Part shown: piece after piece, positions 1 through 9,378 of the stretch | How positions within the stretch are numbered: position 1 is the first letter of the stretch | Layout: every line of letters begins with the position of its first letter | NCBI RefSeq assembly: GCF_017833525.1 | Contig: NZ_JAFICD010000001.1 | Coordinates: 310,001-374,000, forward strand | DNA from: Duganella sp. 1411 | Lineage (GTDB): Bacteria > Pseudomonadota > Gammaproteobacteria > Burkholderiales > Burkholderiaceae_D | DNA: 64,000 bases | Direction of reading: 5' to 3' | Notes under the pieces: generated by a model | The model's input: only the letters and a program-made list of their open reading frames with translations | Told to the model about the DNA's origin: nothing | Databases searched by the model: none | Made by a program: the position numbers and the translations under genes

Positions 1-885
1 CTGCGCGAGTCGTTGCTGATACTGCGGCGCTGCATCGGTTTCGATTCCGCGTGGTGGGGCGAGGTGTGCCCGGCGACGGCCGCCCAAGGGCCGCGCAACC
101 TGATGCACGCCAGCATAGGCTTGAGCGCGGACTTTGCGCAGGAATGGAACCAGACGGTGGCGGCGTCCGACGGCTTCGCGCGCGCGTCGATGGACAGCCT
201 GGGCGTCGTGGTGCGAGAGGGGGGCGAATGCGTGGACGATGGCGAGGAGATGGCCGCGTTTGTCGAGCGCCACGGCTTGCGCACCATCATGGCGGTCACC
301 GAGGAGTTGCCGGGCAGCGGGCTGCTGTTTTTCGTCTGCCTGTACCGCAACTGCCCGCGATCGGCGTTCAGCGACCTCGAGAGCATGTTGTTCCTGGCGT
401 TCAGCCGGCACCTGCTGCAGCTGTGGACGCACCGGCTGGCCGACCTGCGCGCCGCCAGCAAGGCCTCGTCGCTGGCCTCGCTGGCAATCTCGGACAGTCA
501 CGGGCGGCTATCGTTTTTGGGCGGCGGCGTCGGCCGGGTGCTGGGCAACGCCTGCCGGGATTGGCAGGGAACGATGTTGCCGGCGCAGGTGGTCGCGGCA
601 TTGGAGCGGGCGCCGTGCAGCATCGCGCTGGCCGGAAGCCGGCTGATGCTGGACCGCAGCGGCCCGTCGACGGTGCTGTCGCTGATCGACGATTCGGCGC
701 GCGCGCTGCGGGTGACGCCGCGCGAGTTGAGCGCCGCGATGCTGTACGCGCGCGGCCACTCGCACAAGGAGATCGCCCGGCTGATGGGCCTGACGCCGGA
801 AACGGTGCGCAGCTACCTGAAAAACGCTTACGGCGGCCTGGGCGTATCGAACAAACTCGAGCTGCTGGCGGCGTTAAACCCATAA
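1..885 (+). CDS. LuxR-type transcriptional regulator, 5' end outside window
   Basis: The reading frame is open from base 1, so the gene probably begins upstream; a TTG at 13 is the first possible in-window start but has no clear ribosome site. The last 60 or so residues form a LuxR/GerE helix-turn-helix (VTPRELSAAMLYARG, HKEIARLMGLTPETVRSYL), which defines the family. The 230 residues before it look like a GAF-like or sensory fold, with no recognisable receiver domain, so this is probably a LuxR solo or ligand-sensing regulator rather than a two-component response regulator. It converges on the transporter gene, with a palindromic repeat between them. Target genes cannot be told from the sequence. 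Confidence 0.8.
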   Translation: MRESLLILRRCIGFDSAWWGEVCPATAAQGPRNLMHASIGLSADFAQEWNQTVAASDGFARASMDSLGVVVREGGECVDDGEEMAAFVERHGLRTIMAVTEELPGSGLLFFVCLYRNCPRSAFSDLESMLFLAFSRHLLQLWTHRLADLRAASKASSLASLAISDSHGRLSFLGGGVGRVLGNACRDWQGTMLPAQVVAALERAPCSIALAGSRLMLDRSGPSTVLSLIDDSARALRVTPRELSAAMLYARGHSHKEIARLMGLTPETVRSYLKNAYGGLGVSNKLELLAALNP

Positions 886-888
886 ATC

Positions 889-922
889 ACGTAGGGCGGA
901 TTAGCGCAGCGTAATCGGCCAT
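889..922 (+). repeat. Palindromic intergenic repeat, short-loop copy
   Basis: ACGTAGGGCGGATTA, then the 8-base loop GCGCAGCG, then TAATCGGCC. The arms GGCGGATTA and TAATCNGCC are inverted repeats, here with one mismatch. The same element recurs at 8054, 8143, 10824, 34107 and 34167. It lies between two convergent genes, just after the stop codon of the LuxR-type gene. Confidence 0.85.
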
Positions 923-984
923 GCATGCGCCGCCGGCGACCCACGACGGATCAGCCCGTGTAGCAATGTTAGACTTGACCCCCG

Positions 985-1019
985 AAAAAAAGGCCGGGCC
1001 TGCTTGAACAGACCCGGCC
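985..1019 (-). terminator. Rho-independent terminator of the MHS transporter gene
   Basis: Read on the minus strand, an 11-base-pair stem (GGCCGGGTCTG paired with CAGGCCCGGCC, one G-U pair) closes a 6-base loop and is followed at once by seven T residues. It starts about 24 bases after the transporter stop codon. This is a textbook intrinsic terminator. Confidence 0.9.
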
Positions 1020-1042
1020 CTTGTGCGCTGAGCGCGCCAACC

Positions 1043-2740
1043 TTAGTCGTTGGCGTAGATGTTGTTGTCCTTGGTTTCGCCGACGAACAGCGCGCCGATT
1101 ACCGCGGTGACCAGGGCGATGATGATCGGATACCACAGGCCGTAGTAGATGTCGCCCTTGAACGCGACCAGCGCGAACGAGATCGTCGGCAGCAGGCCGC
1201 CGAACCAGCCGTTGCCGATGTGGTAAGGCAGCGACATCGACGTGTAGCGGATGCGGGTCGGGAACATTTCAACCAGCATCGCGGCGATCGGGCCGTACAC
1301 CATCGTCACGTACAGCACCAGGATGAACAGGATGCCGACCATCATCGGTTTGTTCATCTGCGCCTCGTCCGCCTTGGCAGGATAGCCGGCGACCTTGATC
1401 GCGGCGGCCACTTCCTTCTTCAGCGCCGCTTCGGCTTTCTTGCTGTCGGCGTCGAAGTTCAGGCCGTCAGGCGTCATGACGGCGTTGAAGGCCGGCACTT
1501 CCTTGTCGCCGATCTTGATCTTGGCGATGCTGCCGGCAGGCGCCGCTTCCTTGGTGTAGGCCACCGAGGCGTTCGACAGGATGCCGGTGGCGATGTCGCA
1601 CGACGATGGGAACTTGGTGGTGCCGGTCGGGTTGAACTGGAAGTGGCACGATGCGGGATCGGCCACCACCACCACTGGCGAGTTCTTGAGCGCGGTTTCC
1701 AGCGCCGGGTTGCCGTAGTGGGTCAGCGCGCCGAACAGCGGGAAGTAGGTCGCCGCGGCGATCACGCAACCGCCCAGGATGATCCATTTGCGGCCGATCT
1801 TGTCCGACAGCATGCCGAAGAAGATGAAGAACGGCGTCGCCAGGGCCAGCGAGATGGCGGTCATGATGTTGGCGGTGGCGCCGTCGATTTTCAGCGTCTG
1901 CGTCATGAAGAACAGCGCGTAGAACTGGCCGGTGTACCACACCACGGCCTGGCCCATCGTCAGGCCGACCAGCGCCAGGATGACCACTTTGAGGTTTCTC
2001 CATTGGCCGAAGGCTTCGCTCAGCGGCGCTTTCGAGGTCTTGCCCTCGGCCTTCATCTTGGCGAACGCCGGCGATTCATTCATCGACAGGCGGATCCAGA
2101 CCGACACGCCCAGCAGCAGCACCGACACCAGGAACGGCACGCGCCAGCCCCAGGCGTTGAACGCTTCCTCGCCGACGGCGGTGCGGGTGCCCAGGATCAC
2201 CAGCAGCGACAGGAACAGGCCCAGGGTCGCGGTGGTTTGAATCCAGGCGGTGAAGGAGCCGCGCTTGCCGTTCGGCGCGTGCTCGGCCACGTAGGTGGCC
2301 GCGCCGCCGTATTCGCCGCCCAGCGCCAGGCCCTGCAGAATACGCAGGGCGACCAGGATCATCGGCGCGGCGATGCCGATCGCCGCGTAACCGGGCAGCA
2401 GGCCGACAATGAAGGTGGACGCGCCCATGATCAGGATGGTGATCAGGAAGGTGTATTTACGGCCGATCATGTCGCCCAGGCGGCCGAACACGAGCGCGCC
2501 GAACGGACGCACGATGAAGCCGGCGGCAAACGCCAGCAGCGCGAAAATGAAGGTGGTGGTGGGGTCGCCGACAAAGAACTGCTTGGCGATGATCGGCGCC
2601 AGCGCGCCGTATAAGTAGAAATCGTACCATTCAAAGACCGTGCCCAGCGACGAGGCGAAGATCACCTTGCGTTCTTCCGGAGTGATCACCGTCGATTTGG
2701 GCGGGTTGCGCAGGTCTGTTGTGCCTGATGGGGTTGCCAT
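1043..2740 (-). CDS. MFS transporter, metabolite:proton symporter (MHS) family
   Basis: A 565-residue inner-membrane permease of the major facilitator superfamily. FEWYDFYLYG at residues 36-45, the loop motif GRLGDMIGRK at 86-95 and LQGLALGGEYGGA at about 135-147 are hallmarks of the MHS group (ProP, KgtP, ShiA type), which import organic acids, osmolytes or similar solutes with protons. It is longer than the usual 430-450 residues because a polar stretch of about 115 residues (roughly 340-455) with two cysteines interrupts the helices in the second half. AGGAG sits 7 bases before the ATG. Substrate unknown; a dicarboxylate or amino-acid derivative is a guess. Confidence 0.88.
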   Translation of the reverse strand: MATPSGTTDLRNPPKSTVITPEERKVIFASSLGTVFEWYDFYLYGALAPIIAKQFFVGDPTTTFIFALLAFAAGFIVRPFGALVFGRLGDMIGRKYTFLITILIMGASTFIVGLLPGYAAIGIAAPMILVALRILQGLALGGEYGGAATYVAEHAPNGKRGSFTAWIQTTATLGLFLSLLVILGTRTAVGEEAFNAWGWRVPFLVSVLLLGVSVWIRLSMNESPAFAKMKAEGKTSKAPLSEAFGQWRNLKVVILALVGLTMGQAVVWYTGQFYALFFMTQTLKIDGATANIMTAISLALATPFFIFFGMLSDKIGRKWIILGGCVIAAATYFPLFGALTHYGNPALETALKNSPVVVVADPASCHFQFNPTGTTKFPSSCDIATGILSNASVAYTKEAAPAGSIAKIKIGDKEVPAFNAVMTPDGLNFDADSKKAEAALKKEVAAAIKVAGYPAKADEAQMNKPMMVGILFILVLYVTMVYGPIAAMLVEMFPTRIRYTSMSLPYHIGNGWFGGLLPTISFALVAFKGDIYYGLWYPIIIALVTAVIGALFVGETKDNNIYAND

Positions 2741-2940
2741 TTATGTCTCCTGTAATTTTTTGAACTTCATTAGCCGCGTTGTTTATTACTCTTACTACTC
2801 CGTCAGCCTGAGCGCAGTGTCACCCGCGAACCTTACGTCATGCTTGCTTCAAACTTACGCGAAACTGACAAATAGAATTGCGAACGGTCGTACTAAATAT
2901 GCTATTCTGGCCCGACTAAAACAATCCACAGGAGATATCC

Positions 2941-4119
2941 ATGATAGACGCCGTCATCGTTTCGACCGCCCGCACCGGGCTGGCCAAATCCTGGAAGGGC
3001 GCGTTCAACATGACCCACGGCGCGACCCTGGGCGGCCATGTGCTGCAGGCGGCCATCGCGCGCGCCGGCATCGAGGCGGGCGAGGTCGAGGACGTGCTGG
3101 TCGGCTGCGCCAATCCGGAGGGCGCCACCGGCGCCAATATCGCGCGCCAGATCGCGCTGCGCGGCGGCTGCCCGGTGACCACCGCCGGCATGACCATCAA
3201 CCGTTTCTGCTCGTCGGGGCTGCAGACCATCGCCACCGCCGCCCAGCGCGTCATCGCCGGCGAGGGCGACATCTACGCCGCCGGCGGCGTCGAGTCGATC
3301 TCGTGCGTGCAGCAGGAAATGAACACCCACATGCTGAGGGAGGTGTGGCTGTCGCAGCACAAGCCGGAACTGTACTGGCCGATGCTGCAGACGGCCGAGA
3401 CGGTCGCCAAGCGCTACAACATCAGCCGCGAGCGCCAGGACGAGTATGGCGTGCAAAGCCAGCAGCGCGCCGCCGCCGCCCAGGCCGCCGGGCTGTTCGA
3501 CGCCGAGATCGTGCCGATGACCACGGTGATGGGCGTGGCGGACAAGGAATCGGGCATGTTGCTGAGCCGGGAAGTGACGATCTCAGCCGACGAGGGCATC
3601 CGCGCCGACACCACCTACGAGGGCGTGGCCAAGATCCGCAGCGCCGTGCCGGGCGGCGTCATCAGCGCCGGCAACGCCAGCCAGTTCTCCGACGGCGGCT
3701 CGATGGCCATCGTCATGAACGCGCAAACGGCCGCCGCCAAGGGCTTGATGCCGCTGGGCGTGTTCCGTGGCTTCGCCGTGGCCGGCTGCGAACCGGACGA
3801 GATGGGCATCGGCCCGGTGTTCGCGGTTCCCAAGCTGCTCAAGAAGGCCGGCCTGAAGGTCGAGGACATCGGCCTGTGGGAATTGAACGAGGCCTTCGCC
3901 GTGCAGGTGCTGTACTGCGCCGACAAGCTGGGCATTCCGATGGACCGACTCAACGTCAACGGCGGCGCCATCGCCGTCGGCCATCCGTACGGCGTGTCCG
4001 GCGCGCGGCTGACCGGCCACGCGCTGCTGGAGGGCAAGCGACGCGGCGTCAAATATGTGGTGGTGACGATGTGCATCGGCGGCGGGCAGGGCGCGGCCGG
4101 CCTGTTCGAAGTGGTGTGA
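2941..4119 (+). CDS. Thiolase (acetyl-CoA acyltransferase family)
   Basis: A 392-residue thiolase, the normal length for the family. The acyl-accepting cysteine is Cys90 in [10 protein letters not shown], the histidine is His348 in [11 protein letters not shown] and the second cysteine is Cys378 in [10 protein letters not shown]. It cleaves or forms beta-ketoacyl-CoA. A good ribosome site (AGGAGATATCC) precedes the ATG. It is the first gene of an operon with an acyl-CoA dehydrogenase 2 bases downstream, so a catabolic beta-oxidation role is more likely than acetoacetyl-CoA synthesis for polyhydroxyalkanoate; the exact chain length is not visible. Confidence 0.9.
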   Translation: MIDAVIVSTARTGLAKSWKGAFNMTHGATLGGHVLQAAIARAGIEAGEVEDVLVGCANPEGATGANIARQIALRGGCPVTTAGMTINRFCSSGLQTIATAAQRVIAGEGDIYAAGGVESISCVQQEMNTHMLREVWLSQHKPELYWPMLQTAETVAKRYNISRERQDEYGVQSQQRAAAAQAAGLFDAEIVPMTTVMGVADKESGMLLSREVTISADEGIRADTTYEGVAKIRSAVPGGVISAGNASQFSDGGSMAIVMNAQTAAAKGLMPLGVFRGFAVAGCEPDEMGIGPVFAVPKLLKKAGLKVEDIGLWELNEAFAVQVLYCADKLGIPMDRLNVNGGAIAVGHPYGVSGARLTGHALLEGKRRGVKYVVVTMCIGGGQGAAGLFEVV

Positions 4120-4121
4120 GC

Positions 4122-6047
4122 ATGCAGTCCAAACTGCTGTCGCGGCGCGACATCGACTTCATGCTGTACGAATGGCTGGACGTGGAATCGCTGACCAGGC
4201 GCGAGCGCTTCGCGGACCACAACCGCGAGACCTTCGACGCGGCCATCGACACGGCCGAACAACTGGCCGCCGACCTGTTCGCGCCGCACAACAAGAAAAG
4301 CGACAACCAGGAGCCGCACGCGGTTCCCGGCGAGCACTGCCTGAACGTCAGCATGATTCCCGACGTCAAGGTTGCGCTGGATGCCTATTCGGCGGCCGGC
4401 CTGATGGCGTCGGGCCAGGATTACGAGCGCGGCGGCATGCAGTTGCCGTGCGTGGTGGAAAAGGTGCTGGCGTGCTATTTCACCGCCGCCAACGTCAGCA
4501 CCACGGCGTACACCTTCCTGACCACCAGCAACGCCGGCACCTTGCTCAAGTGCGGCACGCCGGAGCAGGTGCGGCGCTTTGCCGATCCGATGTTCGCCGG
4601 CCGCTATTTCGGCACCATGTGCCTGTCCGAGCCGCAGGCCGGCTCCAGCCTGTCGGACATCACCACCCGCGCCGAGCCCGATCCGGTCGACGGCGTCGAC
4701 GGCGAGCGCCAGTACCGGCTCAGCGGCAACAAGATGTGGATCACCGCCGGCGAGCACGAACTGTCGGACAACATCGTCCACCTGGTGCTGGCCAAGATTC
4801 CCGGCCCGGACGGCAAGCTGATTCCGGGCGTCAAAGGCATTTCGCTGTTCATCGTGCCCAAGTTCCTGGTCAACGACGATGGTAGCCGGGGCGAGCGCAA
4901 CGACGTGGTGCTGGCCGGCCTGAACCACAAGATGGGCAATCGCGGCGCGACCAATTGCCTGCTCAACTTTGGCGAGGGCCGGTTCAAGCCGCAAGGCAAG
5001 GGCGGGGCGGTCGGCTATCTGGTTGGCACGGCCCACCAGGGCCTGGCCAATATGTTCCACATGATGAACGACGCGCGCATTTGCGTCGGCCTTGGCGCGG
5101 CCGTGCTCGGGTACACCGGCTATTTGCACGCGCTGGACTACGCGCGCGGCCGCCCGCAAGGCCGGCATCCGGCGCAGAAAGATCCGGCCAAGCCGCAACT
5201 GCCCATCATCGAACACACCGACGTGCGCCGCATGCTGCTGGCGCAAAAGGCTTACGTCGAGGGCGCGCTGGGCCTGGTGCTGTACTGCTCGCGCCTGGTG
5301 GACGAGCAGCGCACCGCCGACACGCCGGAAGCGCGCGAACACGCCGGACGCTTGCTCGATTTCCTGACGCCGATCACCAAGTCGTGGCCGTCGCAATGGT
5401 GCGTCGAGGCCAACAGCCTGGCGATCCAGGTGCACGGCGGCTACGGCTACACGCGCGAGTACAACGTTGAACAGTTTTACCGCGACAACCGCCTCAACGC
5501 CATCCACGAGGGCACGCACGGCATCCACGGCCTGGATCTGCTGGGCCGTAAAGTCGCGATGCAGGACGGCGCGCTGTTCAAGGGCTTCGGCGCGGAGTTG
5601 CGGCGGACGGTGCGCAAGGTGCGCGGCAGCGTCGGCGCGCCGGGCGCGGTCGGCATCGACAGCGCGCAATTGCCGGCCGGCGCGGCCAACGACATCGGCG
5701 CCGAGCTCTTGGCGCACGCCGACGCGCTTGATGCCGCATGGCAATCGGTGGAACAAGTAACGCAGAGCCTGTATGCTGTCGGCGACATGAACAAGACGCT
5801 GGCCAACGCCAGCGCGTATCTGGAGGCGGTCGGCCACGTGGTGCTGGCGTGGATCTGGCTGCAGCAGGCGCTGCTGGCGGCGCGCGCACTGGACGGCGCC
5901 GGCGCTGCGGATGTCGATTTTTACCGCGGCAAGCTGCAGGCCTGCCGCTACTTCTTCCGCTGGGAGCTGCCGAAGGTGGCGCAGCAGCTGGAGCTGCTGG
6001 CCAGCATAGACACCACCACGCTCGACATGCGCGACGCGTGGTTTTAA
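4122..6047 (+). CDS. Acyl-CoA dehydrogenase, long form with C-terminal extension
   Basis: The likely start is the ATG 2 bases after the thiolase stop; the frame is open further upstream but overlaps thiolase coding sequence. The 641-residue protein carries the FAD-dependent dehydrogenase core: CLSEPQAGSSLSDI near residue 167, KMWITAGEHELSDNI, and the C-terminal signature VHGGYGYTREYNVEQFYRDNR with NAIHEGTHGIHG. About 130 more residues follow, matching the class with an acetyl-CoA-dehydrogenase-like C-terminal domain. It introduces the 2,3 double bond into acyl-CoA. It is operonic with the thiolase and with the small Dabb gene 12 bases downstream. Confidence 0.9.
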   Translation: MQSKLLSRRDIDFMLYEWLDVESLTRRERFADHNRETFDAAIDTAEQLAADLFAPHNKKSDNQEPHAVPGEHCLNVSMIPDVKVALDAYSAAGLMASGQDYERGGMQLPCVVEKVLACYFTAANVSTTAYTFLTTSNAGTLLKCGTPEQVRRFADPMFAGRYFGTMCLSEPQAGSSLSDITTRAEPDPVDGVDGERQYRLSGNKMWITAGEHELSDNIVHLVLAKIPGPDGKLIPGVKGISLFIVPKFLVNDDGSRGERNDVVLAGLNHKMGNRGATNCLLNFGEGRFKPQGKGGAVGYLVGTAHQGLANMFHMMNDARICVGLGAAVLGYTGYLHALDYARGRPQGRHPAQKDPAKPQLPIIEHTDVRRMLLAQKAYVEGALGLVLYCSRLVDEQRTADTPEAREHAGRLLDFLTPITKSWPSQWCVEANSLAIQVHGGYGYTREYNVEQFYRDNRLNAIHEGTHGIHGLDLLGRKVAMQDGALFKGFGAELRRTVRKVRGSVGAPGAVGIDSAQLPAGAANDIGAELLAHADALDAAWQSVEQVTQSLYAVGDMNKTLANASAYLEAVGHVVLAWIWLQQALLAARALDGAGAADVDFYRGKLQACRYFFRWELPKVAQQLELLASIDTTTLDMRDAWF

Positions 6048-6059
6048 CAAGGAATATAA

Positions 6060-6362
6060 ATGCTCAAACACATCGTGATGTGGAAACTGAAAGAACACGC
6101 CGAGGGCGGCGACCGCCTGGCCAACGCCGCGAAGATGAAGTCGATGCTGGACGCCTGCGCCAACCTGGTGCCGGGCATCCTCAAATTCGAGGCGGCGCTG
6201 GCCCAGCCGGGGCTGGAGGCGACCTACGATGTGATTTTGTATTCCGAGTTCACCGACAAGGCCGCGCTGGACGCCTACCAGGAGCACCCGGACCACGTGG
6301 CGATCAAGCCGTTCTTCGGCGCCGTGCGCGACCAACGCCAATGCATGGATTACGAGGTTTGA
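6060..6362 (+). CDS. Dabb-family (stress-responsive alpha/beta barrel) protein
   Basis: A 100-residue protein starting MLKHIVMWKLKEHAEG and containing LVPGILKFEAAL and EHPDHVAIKPFF, the pattern of small dimeric alpha/beta-barrel (Dabb) proteins. Family members include stress proteins and a few cyclases or decarboxylases; no catalytic assignment is possible here. It follows the dehydrogenase by 12 bases (AAGGAATATAA before the ATG) and overlaps the next gene, so it is expressed with this fatty-acid operon. Confidence 0.85.
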   Translation: MLKHIVMWKLKEHAEGGDRLANAAKMKSMLDACANLVPGILKFEAALAQPGLEATYDVILYSEFTDKAALDAYQEHPDHVAIKPFFGAVRDQRQCMDYEV

Positions 6363-7369
6363 TGATGACTATTCCCGCCACTTACCAGCGCATCGTCCTC
6401 ACTTCGCGGCCGCAGGGCCCGGTCTTGCCTGAGAATTTCCGTCTGGAGACGGTGCCGACGCCGGCGCTGGCCGACGGCGAGCTGCTGATCCGCAATCACT
6501 ACCTGTCGCTGGACCCGTACATGCGCGGGCGCATGAGCGCGTCCAAAAGCTATGCGGATTGCCAGGCGCTGGATGAAACCATGATCGGCGGCACCGTCGG
6601 TGAAGTGATCGCTTCGCGCAACGAACGCTACAACGTGGGCGATTTCGTCGGGGGCGTGCTGGGCTGGACCGAGCTGGCCGTCTCCAACGGCGCCATGCTG
6701 CGCACGCTCGACACGTCGCGCATCGGCTTGTCGTCGTATCTGGGCGCGGTCGGCATGCCCGGCATGGCGGCCTGGTACGGCTTCAACCAGATCATGGCGT
6801 CCAAACCGGGCGAGACGATCGTCGTCTCGGCCGCCAGCGGCGCGGTCGGCAGCGTCGTCGGCCAGCTGGCCAAGCTGCGCGGCTGCCGCGCGGTCGGCAT
6901 CGCCGGCGGCGCGGAAAAATGCGCCTACGTCGTCGACGAGCTGGGCTTCGACGCCTGCGTCGATTACAAGGCCGGCAACCTGGAGCAGGATTTGGCGGCC
7001 GCCACGCCCGATGGCGTCGACGGCATCTTCGAGAACGTCGGCGGCGCAGTGCTGGACGCATCGCTGGCGCGCACCAACGCCTTCGCGCGGATCGCGCTGT
7101 GCGGCATCATCGCCGGCTTCAGCGGCGCCGATCTGTCGATCAAGAATTCGCGCCTGTTGCTGATCAACCGCCTGACCTTGCGCGGCTTCATCGTCACCGA
7201 GCACATGGAGTTTTGGCAGGAGGGCTTGCGCGAGTTGGGCGGCCTGGTCGCCGACGGCAAACTGAAGTTCCGCGAGTCGGTGGCCGAGGGCTTGGCGTCG
7301 GCGCCTGAAGCGTTCATCGGCCTGCTGGCCGGACGCAATTTCGGCAAGCAATTGGTCAAGCTGCTGTGA
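6362..7369 (+). CDS. NADP-dependent medium-chain oxidoreductase (CurA/leukotriene B4 reductase-like)
   Basis: 335 residues of the zinc-free medium-chain dehydrogenase/reductase type. The N-terminal catalytic fold has NHYLSLDPYMRGRMS, typical of curcumin/2-alkenal reductases, and the nucleotide-binding motif is AASGAVGSVVGQLAK at about 157-171. Such enzymes reduce the double bond of enones or enals with NADPH. The ATG overlaps the Dabb stop codon by one base; a second ATG follows immediately and either may be used. Last gene of the thiolase operon. The substrate is not deducible; an enoyl intermediate of the upstream pathway is possible. Confidence 0.87.
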   Translation: MMTIPATYQRIVLTSRPQGPVLPENFRLETVPTPALADGELLIRNHYLSLDPYMRGRMSASKSYADCQALDETMIGGTVGEVIASRNERYNVGDFVGGVLGWTELAVSNGAMLRTLDTSRIGLSSYLGAVGMPGMAAWYGFNQIMASKPGETIVVSAASGAVGSVVGQLAKLRGCRAVGIAGGAEKCAYVVDELGFDACVDYKAGNLEQDLAAATPDGVDGIFENVGGAVLDASLARTNAFARIALCGIIAGFSGADLSIKNSRLLLINRLTLRGFIVTEHMEFWQEGLRELGGLVADGKLKFRESVAEGLASAPEAFIGLLAGRNFGKQLVKLL

Positions 7370-7481
7370 TGGGTGAATTGTGTCACACACCCTACATTAC
7401 TGATGTTGTCGAGTTGACCAATAAGCGGTAGCCTATGCTTGCACGACGTAACCCATGTACTCTATTGAATATAGGAAAAAT

Positions 7482-8009
7482 ATGAAGAAGATCGCCTTAG
7501 TGAGCTGCATGATGAGTTTGACTCTGACGGCCGCCTCCGCCGCCTTCGCCGCCGGCCCGAGCGCCGAGGCGCCGTTGAAGCCGACCGCGGGCAACAAGGT
7601 CAGCGGCACGGTTAGCTTCGAGCAGGGCGCCGACGGCTTGCGCGTCAAGGCCCGCATCGAAGGGCTGACGCCGGGCTTGCACGGTTTCCACATCCATGAG
7701 AAGGGTGATTGCTCGGCGCCGGACGGTACCAGCGCGGGCGGGCACTTCAACCCGTCCACCACGCAGCACGGCGACCCGGCGCACGCGATGCACCACGGCG
7801 GCGATTTCGGCAATCTGAAGGCCGACGACAAAGGCGTGGCCGAGCTGGATGTGACGGTGCCGCTGACGCAGATCAATCTGACCAACGGCAACGCCGCCAA
7901 CGCCGTCGGCCGCTCGGTGATCGTGCACGCGGCGCCGGACGACATGGTCACCCAGCCGACCGGCAATTCCGGCGCGCGGTTGGCCTGCGGCGTGATTGTT
8001 GCGAAATAG
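7482..8009 (+). CDS. sodC: Superoxide dismutase [Cu-Zn], periplasmic
   Basis: Start chosen at 7482 rather than the in-frame ATG at 7455, because AGGAAA precedes it and it gives a clean signal peptide (MKKIALVSCMMSLTLTAASA, cleavage near residue 23). The 175-residue precursor shows copper ligands in HGFHIH (His70, His72), bridging His88 in GGHFNP, the zinc-loop region HGDPAHAMHHGGDFG and His149 in VIVHA, plus Cys77 and Cys169 for the conserved disulfide. It converts superoxide to hydrogen peroxide and oxygen in the periplasm. Monocistronic, convergent with the malate dehydrogenase gene. Confidence 0.95.
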   Translation: MKKIALVSCMMSLTLTAASAAFAAGPSAEAPLKPTAGNKVSGTVSFEQGADGLRVKARIEGLTPGLHGFHIHEKGDCSAPDGTSAGGHFNPSTTQHGDPAHAMHHGGDFGNLKADDKGVAELDVTVPLTQINLTNGNAANAVGRSVIVHAAPDDMVTQPTGNSGARLACGVIVAK

Positions 8010-8053
8010 GTTTAACGCCGCGTATTTAGCCATATGCCATCGGCGGCGGATGC

Positions 8054-8091
8054 ATGGCGGATTACGGCGTCCCGCCTAATCCGCCCTACGT
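8054..8091 (-). repeat. Palindromic intergenic repeat, long-loop copy, inverted
   Basis: Arms GGCGGATTA and TAATCCGCC pair perfectly around the 12-base loop CGGCGTCCCGCC, ending in the tail CCTACGT. It is the inverted orientation of the element at 8143, 51 bases away. Together the two fill the junction between sodC and the convergent dehydrogenase gene. Confidence 0.9.
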
Positions 8092-8142
8092 ATCTCCGTG
8101 GCCATTCGTTCGTCGCCCGCAATGGTGAATGACATCGGAACC

Positions 8143-8175
8143 ACGTAGGGCGGATTAGCGAAGCGTAATCCGCCA
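8143..8175 (+). repeat. Palindromic intergenic repeat, short-loop copy
   Basis: ACGTAGGG followed by arms GGCGGATTA and TAATCCGCC, perfectly complementary, around GCGAAGCG. Partner of the inverted copy at 8054. It ends 24 bases before the last codon of the convergent gene and could act as a bidirectional terminator, although no T-run follows. Confidence 0.9.
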
Positions 8176-8198
8176 AGCGCCGTCCGCGGCCCCAAGAA

Positions 8199-9278
8199 TC
8201 ACCCCAACGCAGCCGCGATCGCCTTGCCCGCCGCGGTGGTATCGGCCGTGCCGCCCAAATCGGGCGTGCGCGCGCCGTCCTGGATGCACGACTCGATCGC
8301 GGCCACGATCGCATCATGCGCCGCCCGATACCTCGCCTCGCCATTGCCCAAAAAGTCCAGCATCATCGCCCCCGACCAGATCATGGCCACCGGATTGGCG
8401 ATATTCTTCCCATAAATATCCGGCGCCGACCCGTGCACCGGCTCGAACAGCGACGGCCAAGTCCGCTCGGGATTCAAATTGGCCGACGGCGCGATGCCAA
8501 TCGTGCCGGTACAAGCCGGTCCCAAATCCGACAGGATATCGCCGAATAGGTTGGACGCCACCACCACGTCGAACCGCTCCGGCGACAGCACAAAGCGCGC
8601 GCACAGGATGTCGATGTGGTACTGGTCGCGGCGGACCTCGGGATATTCCTCCCCCATGACGGCGAAGCGCTCGTCCCAATATGGCATGCTGATCGAAATG
8701 CCGTTCGACTTGGTGGCCGACGTCAGATGCTTTTTAGGCCGGGTTTGCGCCAGCTCGAACGCGTACTTGAGCACGCGGTCGACGCCGGTGCGGGTGAACA
8801 CCGACTCCTGCAGCACGAATTCGCGCTCGGTGCCTTCGAACATCTTGCCGCCGACCGAGGAATATTCGCCCTCGGTGTTCTCCCGGACGATGTAGAAATC
8901 GATGTCGCCCGGTTTTTTGTTGGCCAGCGGGCAGGGCACGCCGGGCATCAGCCGCACCGGCCGCAGGTTCACGTATTGATCGAACTGGCGGCGGAATTTC
9001 AGCAGCGAACCCCACAGCGAGATGTGGTCCGGCACCGTGTCCGGCCAGCCGACGGCGCCGAAGAAGATCGCGTCGAAGCCCTTGAGCTGGTCGAACCAGT
9101 CGTCCGGCATCATCTTGCCGTGCTGCGCGTAGTAGTCGCAGCTGGCCCACTCAAAGCTGGTCCATTCGATGCCGATGTCGAAGCGCCTGGCGGCCGCGTC
9201 GACCACCCGTATGCCCTCGGGCATGACTTCCTTGCCGATGCCGTCGCCGGCGATGACTGCGATTTTGTGCGTTTTCAT
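8199..9278 (-). CDS. dmlA: D-malate / tartrate dehydrogenase (decarboxylating)
   Basis: 359 residues of the isocitrate/isopropylmalate dehydrogenase fold, very close along its length to the E. coli D-malate dehydrogenase as I remember it: IAVIAGDGIGKEVMPEGIRV, FDAIFFGAVGWPDTVPDHIS, DFYIVRENTEGEYSSVGG, LFGDILSDLGPACTGTIG and VHGSAPDIYGKNIANP. It oxidises D-malate (and usually tartrate or isopropylmalate) with NAD to pyruvate and CO2. The ribosome site GGAGGGATTAACCGC precedes the ATG. A divergent LysR gene 100 bases away matches the dmlA-dmlR arrangement known in E. coli, so induction by D-malate is likely. Confidence 0.88.
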   Translation of the reverse strand: MKTHKIAVIAGDGIGKEVMPEGIRVVDAAARRFDIGIEWTSFEWASCDYYAQHGKMMPDDWFDQLKGFDAIFFGAVGWPDTVPDHISLWGSLLKFRRQFDQYVNLRPVRLMPGVPCPLANKKPGDIDFYIVRENTEGEYSSVGGKMFEGTEREFVLQESVFTRTGVDRVLKYAFELAQTRPKKHLTSATKSNGISISMPYWDERFAVMGEEYPEVRRDQYHIDILCARFVLSPERFDVVVASNLFGDILSDLGPACTGTIGIAPSANLNPERTWPSLFEPVHGSAPDIYGKNIANPVAMIWSGAMMLDFLGNGEARYRAAHDAIVAAIESCIQDGARTPDLGGTADTTAAGKAIAAALG

Positions 9279-9378
9279 GCGGTTAATCCCTCCATTTGCC
9301 GATGCTTGACAGCATAACGCGGTCAGCCTCGTTTAAAATGTGGTCAATCGTGATCCCATAAAACACGATGGGTGAATA

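Noticed and set aside
1004..2614. Long plus-strand open frame opposite the MHS transporter
   Set aside because: Arginine-, histidine- and aspartate-rich sequence with no domain; an antisense shadow of the GC-rich transporter gene.
3615..6341. 908-codon minus-strand frame across the thiolase/dehydrogenase operon
   Set aside because: Repetitive Arg/Ala/His composition and complete overlap with two well-supported genes; a GC-bias shadow.
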